A stretch of DNA of 64,000 bases from Acidobacteriia bacterium AH_259_A11_L15 (GTDB taxonomy: Bacteria; Acidobacteriota; Terriglobia; Acidiferrales; 2-02-FULL-67-57): assembly GCA_027717655.1 (NCBI GenBank), contig JALLOH010000003.1, positions 1-64,000 of the forward strand, given 5' to 3'. The stretch's first letter is position 1. Every line of letters starts with the position of its first letter. Made by a program: the position numbers and the translations under genes. Below the pieces are notes generated by a model that saw nothing but the letters and a program-made list of their open reading frames with translations, was not told the origin of the DNA and ran no database searches. Of this stretch, positions 1-8,442 are shown piece after piece.

Positions 1-423
1 ACGAACCGCGATGGCCCCCAAGCCCGCCATTGCGATCTGGGCTTGACACAAGAAGGCGACTGGTGGACAAACGCAAAGTTGAAATCGGAAATTCCAGACG
101 AAACAACGAAGGCCTCGGTCGAAGGCAGCATCCTTGCTCGATGGAGTCAGAAAAGGTGAGGGCTCGTGGTCAATCTGCATGTTGGGAGGGCCCACGCCTG
201 CGAACGCAACTCCAAAGCCAAGCGGAGTAGGGGAGTGGCCGTCGTCTCGGTGCGAACCAATGACGAGTCATTCTCGGCAAGTTGCGGCGTTGGCGCCCAA
301 AGAAAGCAAGCAGCAGCCGGCCGTAATGACCAGTAGGATTAACGTAATGGCTCTTGCGTTTTTCTACAAATGATGTCCGCAGCTTAGCGGCACTATGTTT
401 TGTAATTCTCAAAGGAGCTGGCC
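1..423. other. Left-edge region without a supported gene
   Basis: Short open frames exist on both strands but none has a convincing start or composition. The last bases hold the Shine-Dalgarno site of the next gene. No 5' half of comM is present, so the left end of the island lies outside the window. Confidence 0.5.
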
Positions 424-714
424 ATGGGAATGTTTTCAGACCATAAACGCATTGAGTACAGAGGGAACGTAATTGAGGCAGAAGGAAACTACACTTTCAA
501 GAACGCCAACGAAGGCACTTTTAGGTTAGTAATCAATAACAAACGCGCTGATGAGGTCACGCTTTCCTACGGTGGCGCATTCCTAAGAGGTGAAGGCGTT
601 GATAGTACTACTGGCAAGCCCGTACCTATTACAGTGAAGGTCAAACATGGTTTGTTGGGCACGAGATACTATCTTATGGCGGACGGGCGTGCCATTAAAA
701 TGAGAAACGCGTGA
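424..714 (+). CDS. Small hypothetical protein, 96 aa
   Basis: I do not recognise a family. The ATG follows a good Shine-Dalgarno AAAGGAG (411-417) at six bases, which supports this start over the in-frame ATG two codons on. The product has alternating polar and hydrophobic stretches typical of a small beta-rich protein, with no signal peptide, membrane segment or cysteine. It stands alone: the next gene is on the opposite strand. Real gene likely; function unknown. Confidence 0.6.
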   Translation: MGMFSDHKRIEYRGNVIEAEGNYTFKNANEGTFRLVINNKRADEVTLSYGGAFLRGEGVDSTTGKPVPITVKVKHGLLGTRYYLMADGRAIKMRNA

Positions 715-771
715 AACCCCTCACGCAACAGCTCGCCATCCTTTGTCACAACATGCCCGTCACACTACTCA

Positions 772-1216
772 CTAAACTCTTATTGCGTCGAGTTTAAGAG
801 TCCAGATGTCTTTCTCGCGGTGCGCTTCGATCAGCCGCCGCTCGGTTTCCAGTTTGTAGGTGGCGTCGGTGGGATGGATCAGTAAACACCTGTTGATCGG
901 GGTCCTTCACTTTCTTCTGCTTCGCAAGATATTCAAATGCTTTGTAGCAACTCCCGAGGGTTTCGTCATCCCTCGCTTCATTGAAGTGATCCCAGGCAGC
1001 AGCAAGATGCGCGAGGGCCTTTTCCATTCCCTTCTTTCTCGGAACACCTCGGAGCGGCACTTCAATCAGGAAGTGATCTCCATAGCCAAGGTCTTTCAGA
1101 ATTTTCACCCAGTCGGATTGCGCAACTTTGAAGGGATTGTACGGACCAGACCAGCTCTCTCCTCTGACTGATAAGGGGACAAATCGCCGGAGCTGCGGGG
1201 CGCTGGGATTCTCCAT
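772..1216 (-). pseudogene. Frameshifted hypothetical gene
   Basis: The frame opens at 1216 (or 1243) and gives an amphipathic product that ends at 794 with a low-quality, Arg/His-rich tail. Dropping one base in the GGGG run at about 899-902 restores a continuous frame that ends at 772 in a charged helix (TERRLIEAHREKDIW). The natural product is therefore about 147 aa, and the gene is either a pseudogene or carries an indel error. Family not recognised. Visible features are WSGPYNPFKV and several helices containing KKGMEKALAHLAAAWDHF. No partner is evident. Confidence 0.5.
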
Positions 1217-1305
1217 TTCTGCAGCTAGCCCGGAGAAGCGCAAGGGACTTGTTGGACGTTATGGATAACGGTTATTCGGACTTAGGCGACCCAGCCTGTG
1301 GACTA

Positions 1306-2067
1306 TCATGCAGGTTTCTTCCAATCCCGCTTTGAGCCTCCGGCCCTGGCAGCAGCGGGACTTGGCCGCCGACCGAATTGTCCATCGGCTCCTGGGCGCA
1401 AAGCGGCCTTGGATGCCATTAGGTTGATTATCTGAGGACGCAGCGTTCTGTAAGAATGAAGAAACTGTGTTTCAGTAAACCCTGCCTTTTCAAGCAACGC
1501 CTCTATATCAGGAAGAGCGTAGGGCTTTATGAACGTTCGCAGGGGAGTTATGTATCCATCTTTGCAAGCACACTTCCTACCACGCCCTATGGCAGGCCAG
1601 TTTGTCTTAATGTCCTTGGGTCCCCGCATTGAGAGTAAGAATTTGCCTTCTTTGGTGAGGACGTTTTCGATCATAACTAGCAACGACTCCCGAGCACTCT
1701 TGGGGCAGACCGACTCTAGAACAAACGTACAAATCACGAAGTCATATTTTCGTTTTGGAAAGCTGCCCGAAAAAACGTTACTACCAATTTGCTGGAGTTT
1801 CTCGTATCGGCGTCGAAATCGTTCAATAGTTGTTTCAACTTCGTAAACATCGACCTTACAACCGATCTTCTCGACTAGGTAAAAGGCGTTCCGCAGTGAT
1901 CCCGAACCCACTTCTAGAACGCGAGCAGACTTATGTAGAATCCCTTTTTGAATGGCGAGCGGAACAATCCGGGCCGGTTTTTTGAACGGGCGGGCAGAGT
2001 TCTCAAACTTTATCAAACACTCACAACTTCCAATGGGACATGAGTTTGTCTGTCGGCCTACTCCCAT
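1306..2067 (-). CDS. Class I SAM-dependent methyltransferase, paralogue 2
   Basis: Last gene of a three-gene operon; it starts 5 bases after the pentapeptide gene. SAM motif I is LEVGSGSLRNAFYL near residue 50, followed by an acidic end of strand 2 (VYEVE), the post-motif VICTFVLESVCP and a motif like KEGKFLLSMRGP. The N-terminal 15 residues carry three cysteines. The protein is homologous to the first gene of the operon: both share LEVG(A/S)G.LRN, FV(L/V)ES(V/I)CP and the (F/M)RGP block. After about residue 220 (where the paralogue stops) there is a GC-rich, Pro/Arg/Gly-rich tail of about 30 residues that looks like read-through into foreign DNA. The substrate is unknown; small molecule, lipid or protein are all possible. 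Confidence 0.75.
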   Translation of the reverse strand: MGVGRQTNSCPIGSCECLIKFENSARPFKKPARIVPLAIQKGILHKSARVLEVGSGSLRNAFYLVEKIGCKVDVYEVETTIERFRRRYEKLQQIGSNVFSGSFPKRKYDFVICTFVLESVCPKSARESLLVMIENVLTKEGKFLLSMRGPKDIKTNWPAIGRGRKCACKDGYITPLRTFIKPYALPDIEALLEKAGFTETQFLHSYRTLRPQIINLMASKAALRPGADGQFGRRPSPAAARAGGSKRDWKKPA

Positions 2068-2072
2068 CTTAC

Positions 2073-3665
2073 TTATCTCTTGAGTCGGCGGCGAACAGCG
2101 AGAAGAAACATCGCAATTAGTATAGCACCAATCGTCGACTCAAGCATCTCGAAAAAGCTCCCCCAGGCACTGACAGTTCGATACGGGGTCTGGACGCGGA
2201 AGGAGAAAGCGCCAAGGCTTAAGAGCGTCGCTCTAGCATAGTTGGCGAGACTATTCCACGTGAAGAGAGTCGCGACACCCGATTTGCTAAGATCGAGTCG
2301 ATAGATAATAATTTCAGTCGGCGTGCCACCTCTAACTTGCTCAGGCTGAGGTTCAATGCCGGCAAAAAGATACAGAAACCCAAAGAACAAGACGGTGACC
2401 AACATCCAAAATGCTGTTCTCTCATAGCTTGCACCATACAAACTGAGGTGCCTGTAGAAAGCTAGCAACGAGAGATATCTTCTGTACCACAGGCGTAGGC
2501 GACTTCCTGTACCTGTTGGTTTGAGTCTTTCCATTTCCATCTCACCAACGTGAAAATCGCTGGCAGCAGCATATTCCAAGTTCTTCTCAAAATTGTCCCT
2601 AAGCTGGCGGTATGCCTTGGCGATCCGCTCATACTCTAATGCCGAGTCCACATTGTCTCGCTCTGTTGATGCTAGTAGCCGGCTTTGATCGTAAAGTATC
2701 CTACGTCCGTTCTCCAGATTCCAATCTACCCTGTCCAGCTCAAGGGATTTGAGATCCGTCCCGGCTAGAAGGCAGCTGTGAAGGTCGACTCTCTGGAAAA
2801 CACATCTACACTCTCTCCCGAATCTTACATTGGTAAACCTACTTTCCAAGTTCTTCTTGCGACTGAATATTTTATCGGTGGGAGTCCCCTCGAATCTCAC
2901 ATCGCCTTCAAAGGTAACCTCGTCAAAATCCGCAGCTCCGAACGTGCTTAGCTCTCTATGCACCTGCCCAGTAACCTCAAGGCTTCTCCTGAAAGTAGCA
3001 GCAGCAAAGTGGACTGATCCGAGTTCGCTCTCTCGTATCTTGACGCTACTGAAGCTAGCTCCTTCTGCGAAGAGCGATTCTGTGACCACGTTCGTGATGT
3101 GTAAATTTTTGATCTCAGCCTCCCTGAGATTTATACGTTTAGCATTTACGACGGCAAATTCGGCATCCGCAATTCGGATTCGATCAAGAAACTGTGCATC
3201 ACCGGTGAAGGCCACGTTCTGGAGTCGCAGCGTTCTGCCGTTGATCCCGTCAAAGATCCCCTTTTCCAGTTGGCATTCTATGAATTCGATCTCTTCGAAC
3301 TTTGTATTACTAAAATTGGCTTCAATAAAATCGCAATTCTGAAAGAGAACCTTTTTCTGGAATTCGAGATCACTGAGGTCCACATCGCCCTTGAAATGAG
3401 CACCTATGAAATATAGAGGTTTGGTCAGTTTCTTGGAAATATCTTCACCCCAGTCTAATTGATGCGTAAAGACGACAGAAGTGAGATCGAAACTGTCAAC
3501 GTCGGTATTGGCCACAATTTTTCGAAGTTGAGATTTGAAAGAATCGTGATTTTTGTTCGCGTTTTCTGAATGGAGGATACATTTTCCTTCTTCGCCTGCT
3601 TCTACAGGCCTGCCACAGGGCGAATCATCAAGCATTGGCACTCTGCACGTATCTCCGTAATTCAT
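2073..3665 (-). CDS. Pentapeptide-repeat protein with C-terminal channel-like membrane domain
   Basis: The product has 530 aa. The N-terminus has a Cys/His cluster (C7, C17, C29, H32) that could bind zinc. Residues about 60-320 are degenerate pentapeptide repeats with the periodic hydrophobic centre (A(N/D)F.., V.F.). A linker helix (YRQLRDNFEKNLEYAAASDF) follows, a segment common in this family before the membrane part. The last 130 residues have two clear transmembrane helices (AFWMLVTVLFFGFLYLFAGI and ESTIGAILIAMFLLAV), with a re-entrant-looking stretch between them that resembles two-TM ion channels. It lies between two paralogous methyltransferases in one operon, 24 and 5 bases away. Membrane location is confident; channel function is inference. 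Confidence 0.75.
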   Translation of the reverse strand: MNYGDTCRVPMLDDSPCGRPVEAGEEGKCILHSENANKNHDSFKSQLRKIVANTDVDSFDLTSVVFTHQLDWGEDISKKLTKPLYFIGAHFKGDVDLSDLEFQKKVLFQNCDFIEANFSNTKFEEIEFIECQLEKGIFDGINGRTLRLQNVAFTGDAQFLDRIRIADAEFAVVNAKRINLREAEIKNLHITNVVTESLFAEGASFSSVKIRESELGSVHFAAATFRRSLEVTGQVHRELSTFGAADFDEVTFEGDVRFEGTPTDKIFSRKKNLESRFTNVRFGRECRCVFQRVDLHSCLLAGTDLKSLELDRVDWNLENGRRILYDQSRLLASTERDNVDSALEYERIAKAYRQLRDNFEKNLEYAAASDFHVGEMEMERLKPTGTGSRLRLWYRRYLSLLAFYRHLSLYGASYERTAFWMLVTVLFFGFLYLFAGIEPQPEQVRGGTPTEIIIYRLDLSKSGVATLFTWNSLANYARATLLSLGAFSFRVQTPYRTVSAWGSFFEMLESTIGAILIAMFLLAVRRRLKR

Positions 3666-3689
3666 GGTCAGCGAAGGCCTCGCGAGCCG

Positions 3690-4355
3690 CTACTTACAAG
3701 CAATGATGTCGACATACTCGGGCTCCGGCGTACGGTACTTCCTCATTGGCTTGATGTTCTTATCTTTAAAACCAGCCCTCCTCAGTAGAGCTTTAGCTTC
3801 TTGGATGTTATAGCTCCGGAGATAGGTTTTTCCTGCAGTCCAGAACCCTTCCCCTTCGTGGCATCGGGTCCGCGTCTTCGCCTTTTTGACAATCGCCGGA
3901 CCTCGGAACGAAACAAGAAATTTTCCGCCAGGTTTCAAGGCCCGATAGATACATGAGAGAAGATAGTGACGATTTCTCCTCGGGCAAATTGATTCGACCA
4001 CGAAAGTAGAAAACACTATGTCATACCCAATCTTTGGGAAAGAATCCTTGTAAACTTTTCCCGAAAATTTCTTGTAGTCGGATTCGAAAGCCGCATAGCC
4101 CTGTGAGATGTCCGCGACTTCTATCTTGCTTGTCCAGCCACGCTTGCGAAATTCCTTCTCCAGGTATCTACTGTTCCTAAGACAACCCGCGCCCACCTCC
4201 AGAACTTTCATTTTGTTACCGATTATCCCCAGTTTAAGTGCGTCTTCGACGAGGTCTGCCGGGTCAGGAAAGTTTCTGTAGCTGTTCTCATATCGGACGC
4301 CATCTGGACATTGTTGAGGAAAGGGATAGGGACTACCTGAGGTTGGTGAATTCAA
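3690..4355 (-). CDS. Class I SAM-dependent methyltransferase, paralogue 1
   Basis: First gene of the methyltransferase/pentapeptide/methyltransferase operon. Motif I LEVGAGCLRNSRYLEKEF lies at about residues 52-69, an acidic residue ends strand 2 (VADIS), and FVVESICPRRNRHYLL and PGGKFLVSFRGP follow, a complete Rossmann methyltransferase core. It ends right after a terminal strand (YVDIIACK), the natural end that paralogue 2 appears to have lost. The two copies are clearly diverged, so this is an old duplication. Substrate unknown. Confidence 0.75.
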   Translation of the reverse strand: MNSPTSGSPYPFPQQCPDGVRYENSYRNFPDPADLVEDALKLGIIGNKMKVLEVGAGCLRNSRYLEKEFRKRGWTSKIEVADISQGYAAFESDYKKFSGKVYKDSFPKIGYDIVFSTFVVESICPRRNRHYLLSCIYRALKPGGKFLVSFRGPAIVKKAKTRTRCHEGEGFWTAGKTYLRSYNIQEAKALLRRAGFKDKNIKPMRKYRTPEPEYVDIIACK

Positions 4356-4697
4356 TGATTTGCCTCATCGACGTGATGACCGACTTGGCTTCTGGTATGT
4401 CTTTGGGATCGACATTGTCCTGTACTTGTCTAAGGTAGCTACAGCATATTCTCTGCCTATCTCGGAACTAGATCTCAGCTTGCCATCATCCGACTCTAAT
4501 CGTATTCGGTCAGGACGCTATCCTGCCAGGCGGCACTAATGATTGCAAATGCTCGTTGAGAATGGGAGCGGAGGATTTCAATTGACCAGCTTGGTTCCAC
4601 AGACGGGGCAGGTGTTATTGGTGGCCATCGTCGCGCAATAAGATAAAACTCAGCCGGGCTAGGTACTGGGCTAATTGTGTGTAGGGCCAAAGAAATC
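4356..4697. other. Intergenic region between two minus-strand operons
   Basis: It holds the presumed promoter of the methyltransferase operon and the end of the large operon on its other side. Only short open frames with poor composition are seen. No clear terminator or repeat was found by eye. Confidence 0.4.
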
Positions 4698-6194
4698 TCA
4701 CTTCTTGACTTCCTTGGGTGGCGGCATGGCGAGAAAAGGTAGGCTTTTCACTACGTGCTTGCTTATACTATCGCTGAAATAACCAAGGACGAATGCAATG
4801 GGCCCCGTATGAGGGAGCTCTAAGTCCACACCTAGTATTGCCTCGTCGTAAAGCCAGAGCACCATAATCAGCAACGAGAAGACTTGCGCGGTGACGAAGT
4901 CACGTTTCAAGAGAAATGTTAAGTGCGTTTTGTGTGCTTGACCCGTGTGTCTTTGAAGCCATTCTCTCCCGCGCACAAGTGCGTGAAGAGCCATTCCCGT
5001 CAACCAGAGAAAGATTTCAAAGGCCGTGTGCCAAGGACCGTCGTGTTCTGTTTTCTCGTGTTCTCCTTCCTCGTGTTCTGCTTCCTCTGCACTTGCAGCA
5101 GTCCTGTTCGTCAGCACAACAGCGCAATCGGAAAGCTTTCCTCTCTTCGGGCCACCGCTCTCAGAGATCTCACAAGGTGCTCCGTTGGAGAATCCGTCCT
5201 CCGGTCGAGCCCCATCGCCGTCGTCGTCAGCCGCCACACTCTTAACCTTGAACACTACCGGGTGATGATCGGAGTAGTAGCGCCGGAACGGGTTGTGGTC
5301 GTAAGGATCGCCTGGATAGGGGCCGTTCGCCTCGTCCCAGCGCGGTCTCATTACCTCGATCAGATCTACGACCTTTAAGTCGAAGGCCATATCGATCTCC
5401 GAGGTATGCACTGTGCTGTACATCACGTGGTCGTACGGCTGGGGCCCGTTGACGTTGGTGTTAGTGGGCCGCGCCTCGTCGTTCAGGCTCAGGTACCCCT
5501 CTGGCGTCACGTCGGCGATCTCCTCTTTGTTGTAGAGGTTCATGTCCCCGAGAATGATGATGTCCTTTTCCCTTTCGTCATGGGCATCGATCCAGGAGGC
5601 GATGGCGGACAGCTCGTGCTTTCGCCTGGCCCGGTCCTTGCTTCCGTCCCCTGGCTGTAAGTGGACGCTGATCAGCACGAAATCGAAATTATCGTCCTTG
5701 GTTCGGAACGAGAAGGCGTAGGGCACCCGCTCCCAATCGTCATGGTTGGAGCGGTCATCGGCCAGAAAGCCGTGGGGCAGATCGTCGGCCCTAGCGACGT
5801 TCTCGCTTTTATAAAAGACCACCCACCATTCCGTTGCCGCGCTGTTGACGTGTAGCTTGTCTCCCGTGCCGGTATCCTCCTCCGACAGCCAGTAGTCGAA
5901 GCTGTGCGTTTTCATTGCATCGAAGAACTCAGCGGCCTCCTTGTCGGGTTTGAAGTCTGTGCCGTCAGGGAACCTGCCGGGATAGGGAGGTGCCACCAGC
6001 TCCTGGACCACAACCAGATCGCATTCCTCAACGATATCAGCTAGCGCCTCGTCGTCCCGGTCCTTGGACTGTCCCAGGAACTGGATGTTGAAGGAACACA
6101 CCGTTAGTTCTTGGCCTGTCGCGGGCACCGAGCAAATTGTCCCCACCATCAAGGCCAACAGCAGGCCGCTTGTTACTCTCGCTCTGGACTGCAT
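4698..6194 (-). CDS. Secreted/membrane endonuclease-exonuclease-phosphatase (EEP) family hydrolase
   Basis: The start at 6194 is chosen because AGGAG lies five bases upstream; an in-frame TTG at 6209 is less likely. Residues 1-28 are a signal peptide. The EEP (DNase I/sphingomyelinase-like) core follows with its hallmarks: the Asn of FNIQFLG, the Glu of VVVQEL, VHLQPGDGS, the Asp/Asn pair of ILGDMNLYN, and the closing SDHHPV. These are the metal and general-base residues of phosphodiester or phosphomonoester cleavage. A charged His/Glu-rich linker leads to two or three C-terminal membrane helices (EIFLWLTGMALHAL, QVFSLLIMVLWLY). The catalytic domain would therefore sit outside the membrane, anchored at its C-terminus. 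Last gene of the seven-gene operon. Substrate unknown. Confidence 0.8.
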   Translation of the reverse strand: MQSRARVTSGLLLALMVGTICSVPATGQELTVCSFNIQFLGQSKDRDDEALADIVEECDLVVVQELVAPPYPGRFPDGTDFKPDKEAAEFFDAMKTHSFDYWLSEEDTGTGDKLHVNSAATEWWVVFYKSENVARADDLPHGFLADDRSNHDDWERVPYAFSFRTKDDNFDFVLISVHLQPGDGSKDRARRKHELSAIASWIDAHDEREKDIIILGDMNLYNKEEIADVTPEGYLSLNDEARPTNTNVNGPQPYDHVMYSTVHTSEIDMAFDLKVVDLIEVMRPRWDEANGPYPGDPYDHNPFRRYYSDHHPVVFKVKSVAADDDGDGARPEDGFSNGAPCEISESGGPKRGKLSDCAVVLTNRTAASAEEAEHEEGEHEKTEHDGPWHTAFEIFLWLTGMALHALVRGREWLQRHTGQAHKTHLTFLLKRDFVTAQVFSLLIMVLWLYDEAILGVDLELPHTGPIAFVLGYFSDSISKHVVKSLPFLAMPPPKEVKK

Positions 6195-6223
6195 CGTTGC
6201 TCCTGTCAAGCCAGAGTTGCTCT

Positions 6224-6973
6224 CTACTCCACAACTGCTGCCGATTGCTGCCGGATGGTGTACACGCCAGCGGGCGGCTTATTTTGGCCGGTCGTTTCCC
6301 TGTAAAAGGAGTGCCACCACTTGACCGACTGCCAGATTGCCTCTGGGCAACTTGACTGAGAGGAGAGCCCCGGTGTTAGATCGAACCCTAGGATTCCCAT
6401 AACCGTTTCTACGAAAACTGCGCTCGGAATACCCTTGTCTTGGAGGAGAGGGTTGGGTGCGTTGCCGGCCCCCCAGACAAAAGCAAGCCACGGTACGACC
6501 AATGCGCAAAGGTCGATCGTGCCTCTATTTCTCGCAACCTGGTCACTGGCTTTGACAACCTCTCTGCCATCAACAAAGAACGACAGGACAGCAATATTCG
6601 GCCATAGGTCTGGGTCATCGTAGTGTTTGAGCTGACTAGTCTGACGAGCATTGTTCCTAGGCGCGTCCCCGAATCCATTAGGAGGGTTGAGTGAGACTTC
6701 ACTCAAAGACCAACTATTGCCGCGTCCTTCGACCAAAATAGCAACATGAGACCAGTAACTCGGGAGGAGGTCGCCCCGAGCATGGGATTGGGCAACGCGA
6801 AGACGGAAATCAGAGACAGATGTCCCTCCCAAGAGCAAGATGCTTCCTGGCTTGGCATAGGCTCTGCCGTATTGGCTAAACCATTTTGTATTTCCGAGTC
6901 GCTTATCCTTGACCTCTTTACGTTTTAGTTCCGGGTTGGCATCTTTGTCGGTTGAGATGCGGTATGGAATCAT
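6224..6973 (-). CDS. Hypothetical, possible papain-like (YiiX/NlpC-type) hydrolase
   Basis: ATG at 6973 has a strong GGAGG seven bases upstream, so the longer TTG-started form is unlikely. The product (249 aa) has a Gly-rich strand (GSILLLGGTSVSDF), then WSHVAILVEG. The conserved His-then-strand pattern is reminiscent of permuted papain-fold enzymes, in which the catalytic Cys comes later; the only candidate there is SSCPEAIW near residue 205. This assignment is weak. There is no signal peptide. It sits 27 bases after the PhoD-like gene and about 30 bases before the EEP gene, so it is co-transcribed with both. Confidence 0.5.
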   Translation of the reverse strand: MIPYRISTDKDANPELKRKEVKDKRLGNTKWFSQYGRAYAKPGSILLLGGTSVSDFRLRVAQSHARGDLLPSYWSHVAILVEGRGNSWSLSEVSLNPPNGFGDAPRNNARQTSQLKHYDDPDLWPNIAVLSFFVDGREVVKASDQVARNRGTIDLCALVVPWLAFVWGAGNAPNPLLQDKGIPSAVFVETVMGILGFDLTPGLSSQSSCPEAIWQSVKWWHSFYRETTGQNKPPAGVYTIRQQSAAVVE

Positions 6974-7015
6974 TTCAAAGACCTCCAAACGAGAAAATTA
7001 TTTGTCGCTTCGACC

Positions 7016-8425
7016 TTAGGGCCTCCTGACCATGTCTACCAAGGTTTTGTGTATTGGCTTGGGCGCTTCCCCTTTTGTGCGCACCGGCCAGTATTTCAGC
7101 CGCAGTCGAACTGAAGGGCCTTTAGACCAGAAATTGATCGTCAGGAAATGCTCTACTGGTGTCATAGCAAGGTCGCCATCCAGGGTTTTGACCACGTCAA
7201 TACCTACTCTGGAGGTGCCTGGTATCGCCTCAGCAGGATACGTGGCAGGTGGATGCTTGGCCTTGCCGCCCACCAAAGGATTCACGAGCGACAGGGGCGA
7301 TGAGATGATCTCGAACAAATCTGACCTGTTAAGCTGCTGGCATCGGGCCACGCGTCCGAAATGGACATCGCCCGTAAGGATGGTCAGCGGTTGTCTAAGT
7401 TTTGCTAAGATTTTCACCAAGTCTCTGTATTGGGAGTAATCGGGCAAGCTTCTGTCTGCGAACCGACGAGCAAACCAGCTTGCGGGATGCTCGAAAATCG
7501 GCTGGCCGAGGCAAAGGAAACCACACCACTTGCGGCTATTCAGGTTATCAATCCAATCATTAAGCCGAAGAAGCTGGACAGCTGACAAAAACTCAGAATC
7601 ACCAGGCTCACGGTTGTAGCGGCAGTCCGCGACTAGGAAAGAAAGAGGTGGAACGTCAAAGCGGGGCGGTCTCTTCGCCGGGTCGCTGTTCTGAAAGATT
7701 TTGTAGAGCTCACGCGCAGGCCCTGCCCAACGGTCCCGTCCGCCCTGGGTCCAACTATTCGGCACGAGGGTTGTCCAGTTGGGATAGTTATTCCAGAACT
7801 CGTGGTCATCTGAAGCGAAGTAATTGGCCCCTTCTTTCAAGATCCGAGCGTACCCACGCACGCTAGGCGCATCTGACTGGCTCCAGCTCTTTACGTACTT
7901 TTCAAGGAAAATTCTGGCCAACTTCAGGCTGTCATCCGGGAAGATCCTTAACGTCGGCTGGTCCAGATAAACCTGGTCGCCGCAAAGAATCTTGACATGA
8001 GGCCGGTCTCCCGTAGGCAGCTTGTCAAACGAGAACCCGGCATCCCCTTGTTTGTCGTTGTCGAGGTGAAAGCAGGAACCCAAGAGGACGTTGAAAGGAC
8101 TGTCACCAAGATGAGGAAGCGATTCAGGCAACGTGCAGAACTTTGCGCTGGCCAGCTTCTGAGTACCTCTCATGAGGGTAGCGGTGTAGAGACGATTGGG
8201 TTGCAGCCCGGTAACTTGGGTGACTTGCCAGTAGTGCAAGTGTTCTTTCTCTGGAAGAAGTCCTAGCGGGTTTATCAGGATCCACTTGTCCGCTTTTAGA
8301 GTCATAAAGCTGACAGATGGTGTGATCAGTAACTGTGTTTTCGGAGGTTGCTTACAGTAGAACGCTCCAATCCACAGAGAAATCCGGTCAGTTGCAACTG
8401 CTCGAGGGATTATGACGAAAGCCAT
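7016..8425 (-). CDS. PhoD-like metallophosphatase
   Basis: 469 aa. An N-terminal beta-sandwich-like region (about 1-100) precedes a calcineurin-like core. The core has GDQVYLD (residue about 145), the SDDHEFWNN block (about 210), a (A/D)CRYNR segment and the late TGDVHFGR (about 350), the order of metal ligands in PhoD-type phosphatases and phosphodiesterases. No signal peptide is seen, which is odd for a PhoD enzyme because those are usually exported by Tat. It lies 17 bases after the hypothetical partner of the GMC oxidase. The substrate is unknown; phosphodiester or phospholipid-like compounds are possible. Confidence 0.8.
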   Translation of the reverse strand: MAFVIIPRAVATDRISLWIGAFYCKQPPKTQLLITPSVSFMTLKADKWILINPLGLLPEKEHLHYWQVTQVTGLQPNRLYTATLMRGTQKLASAKFCTLPESLPHLGDSPFNVLLGSCFHLDNDKQGDAGFSFDKLPTGDRPHVKILCGDQVYLDQPTLRIFPDDSLKLARIFLEKYVKSWSQSDAPSVRGYARILKEGANYFASDDHEFWNNYPNWTTLVPNSWTQGGRDRWAGPARELYKIFQNSDPAKRPPRFDVPPLSFLVADCRYNREPGDSEFLSAVQLLRLNDWIDNLNSRKWCGFLCLGQPIFEHPASWFARRFADRSLPDYSQYRDLVKILAKLRQPLTILTGDVHFGRVARCQQLNRSDLFEIISSPLSLVNPLVGGKAKHPPATYPAEAIPGTSRVGIDVVKTLDGDLAMTPVEHFLTINFWSKGPSVRLRLKYWPVRTKGEAPKPIHKTLVDMVRRP

Positions 8426-8442
8426 AGTTTGTTGAAGTGGGC

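Noticed and set aside
4923..5378. Plus-strand open frames with Cys/Ser-rich products
   Set aside because: Antisense to the EEP hydrolase linker region; composition is an artefact of the His/Glu-rich linker.
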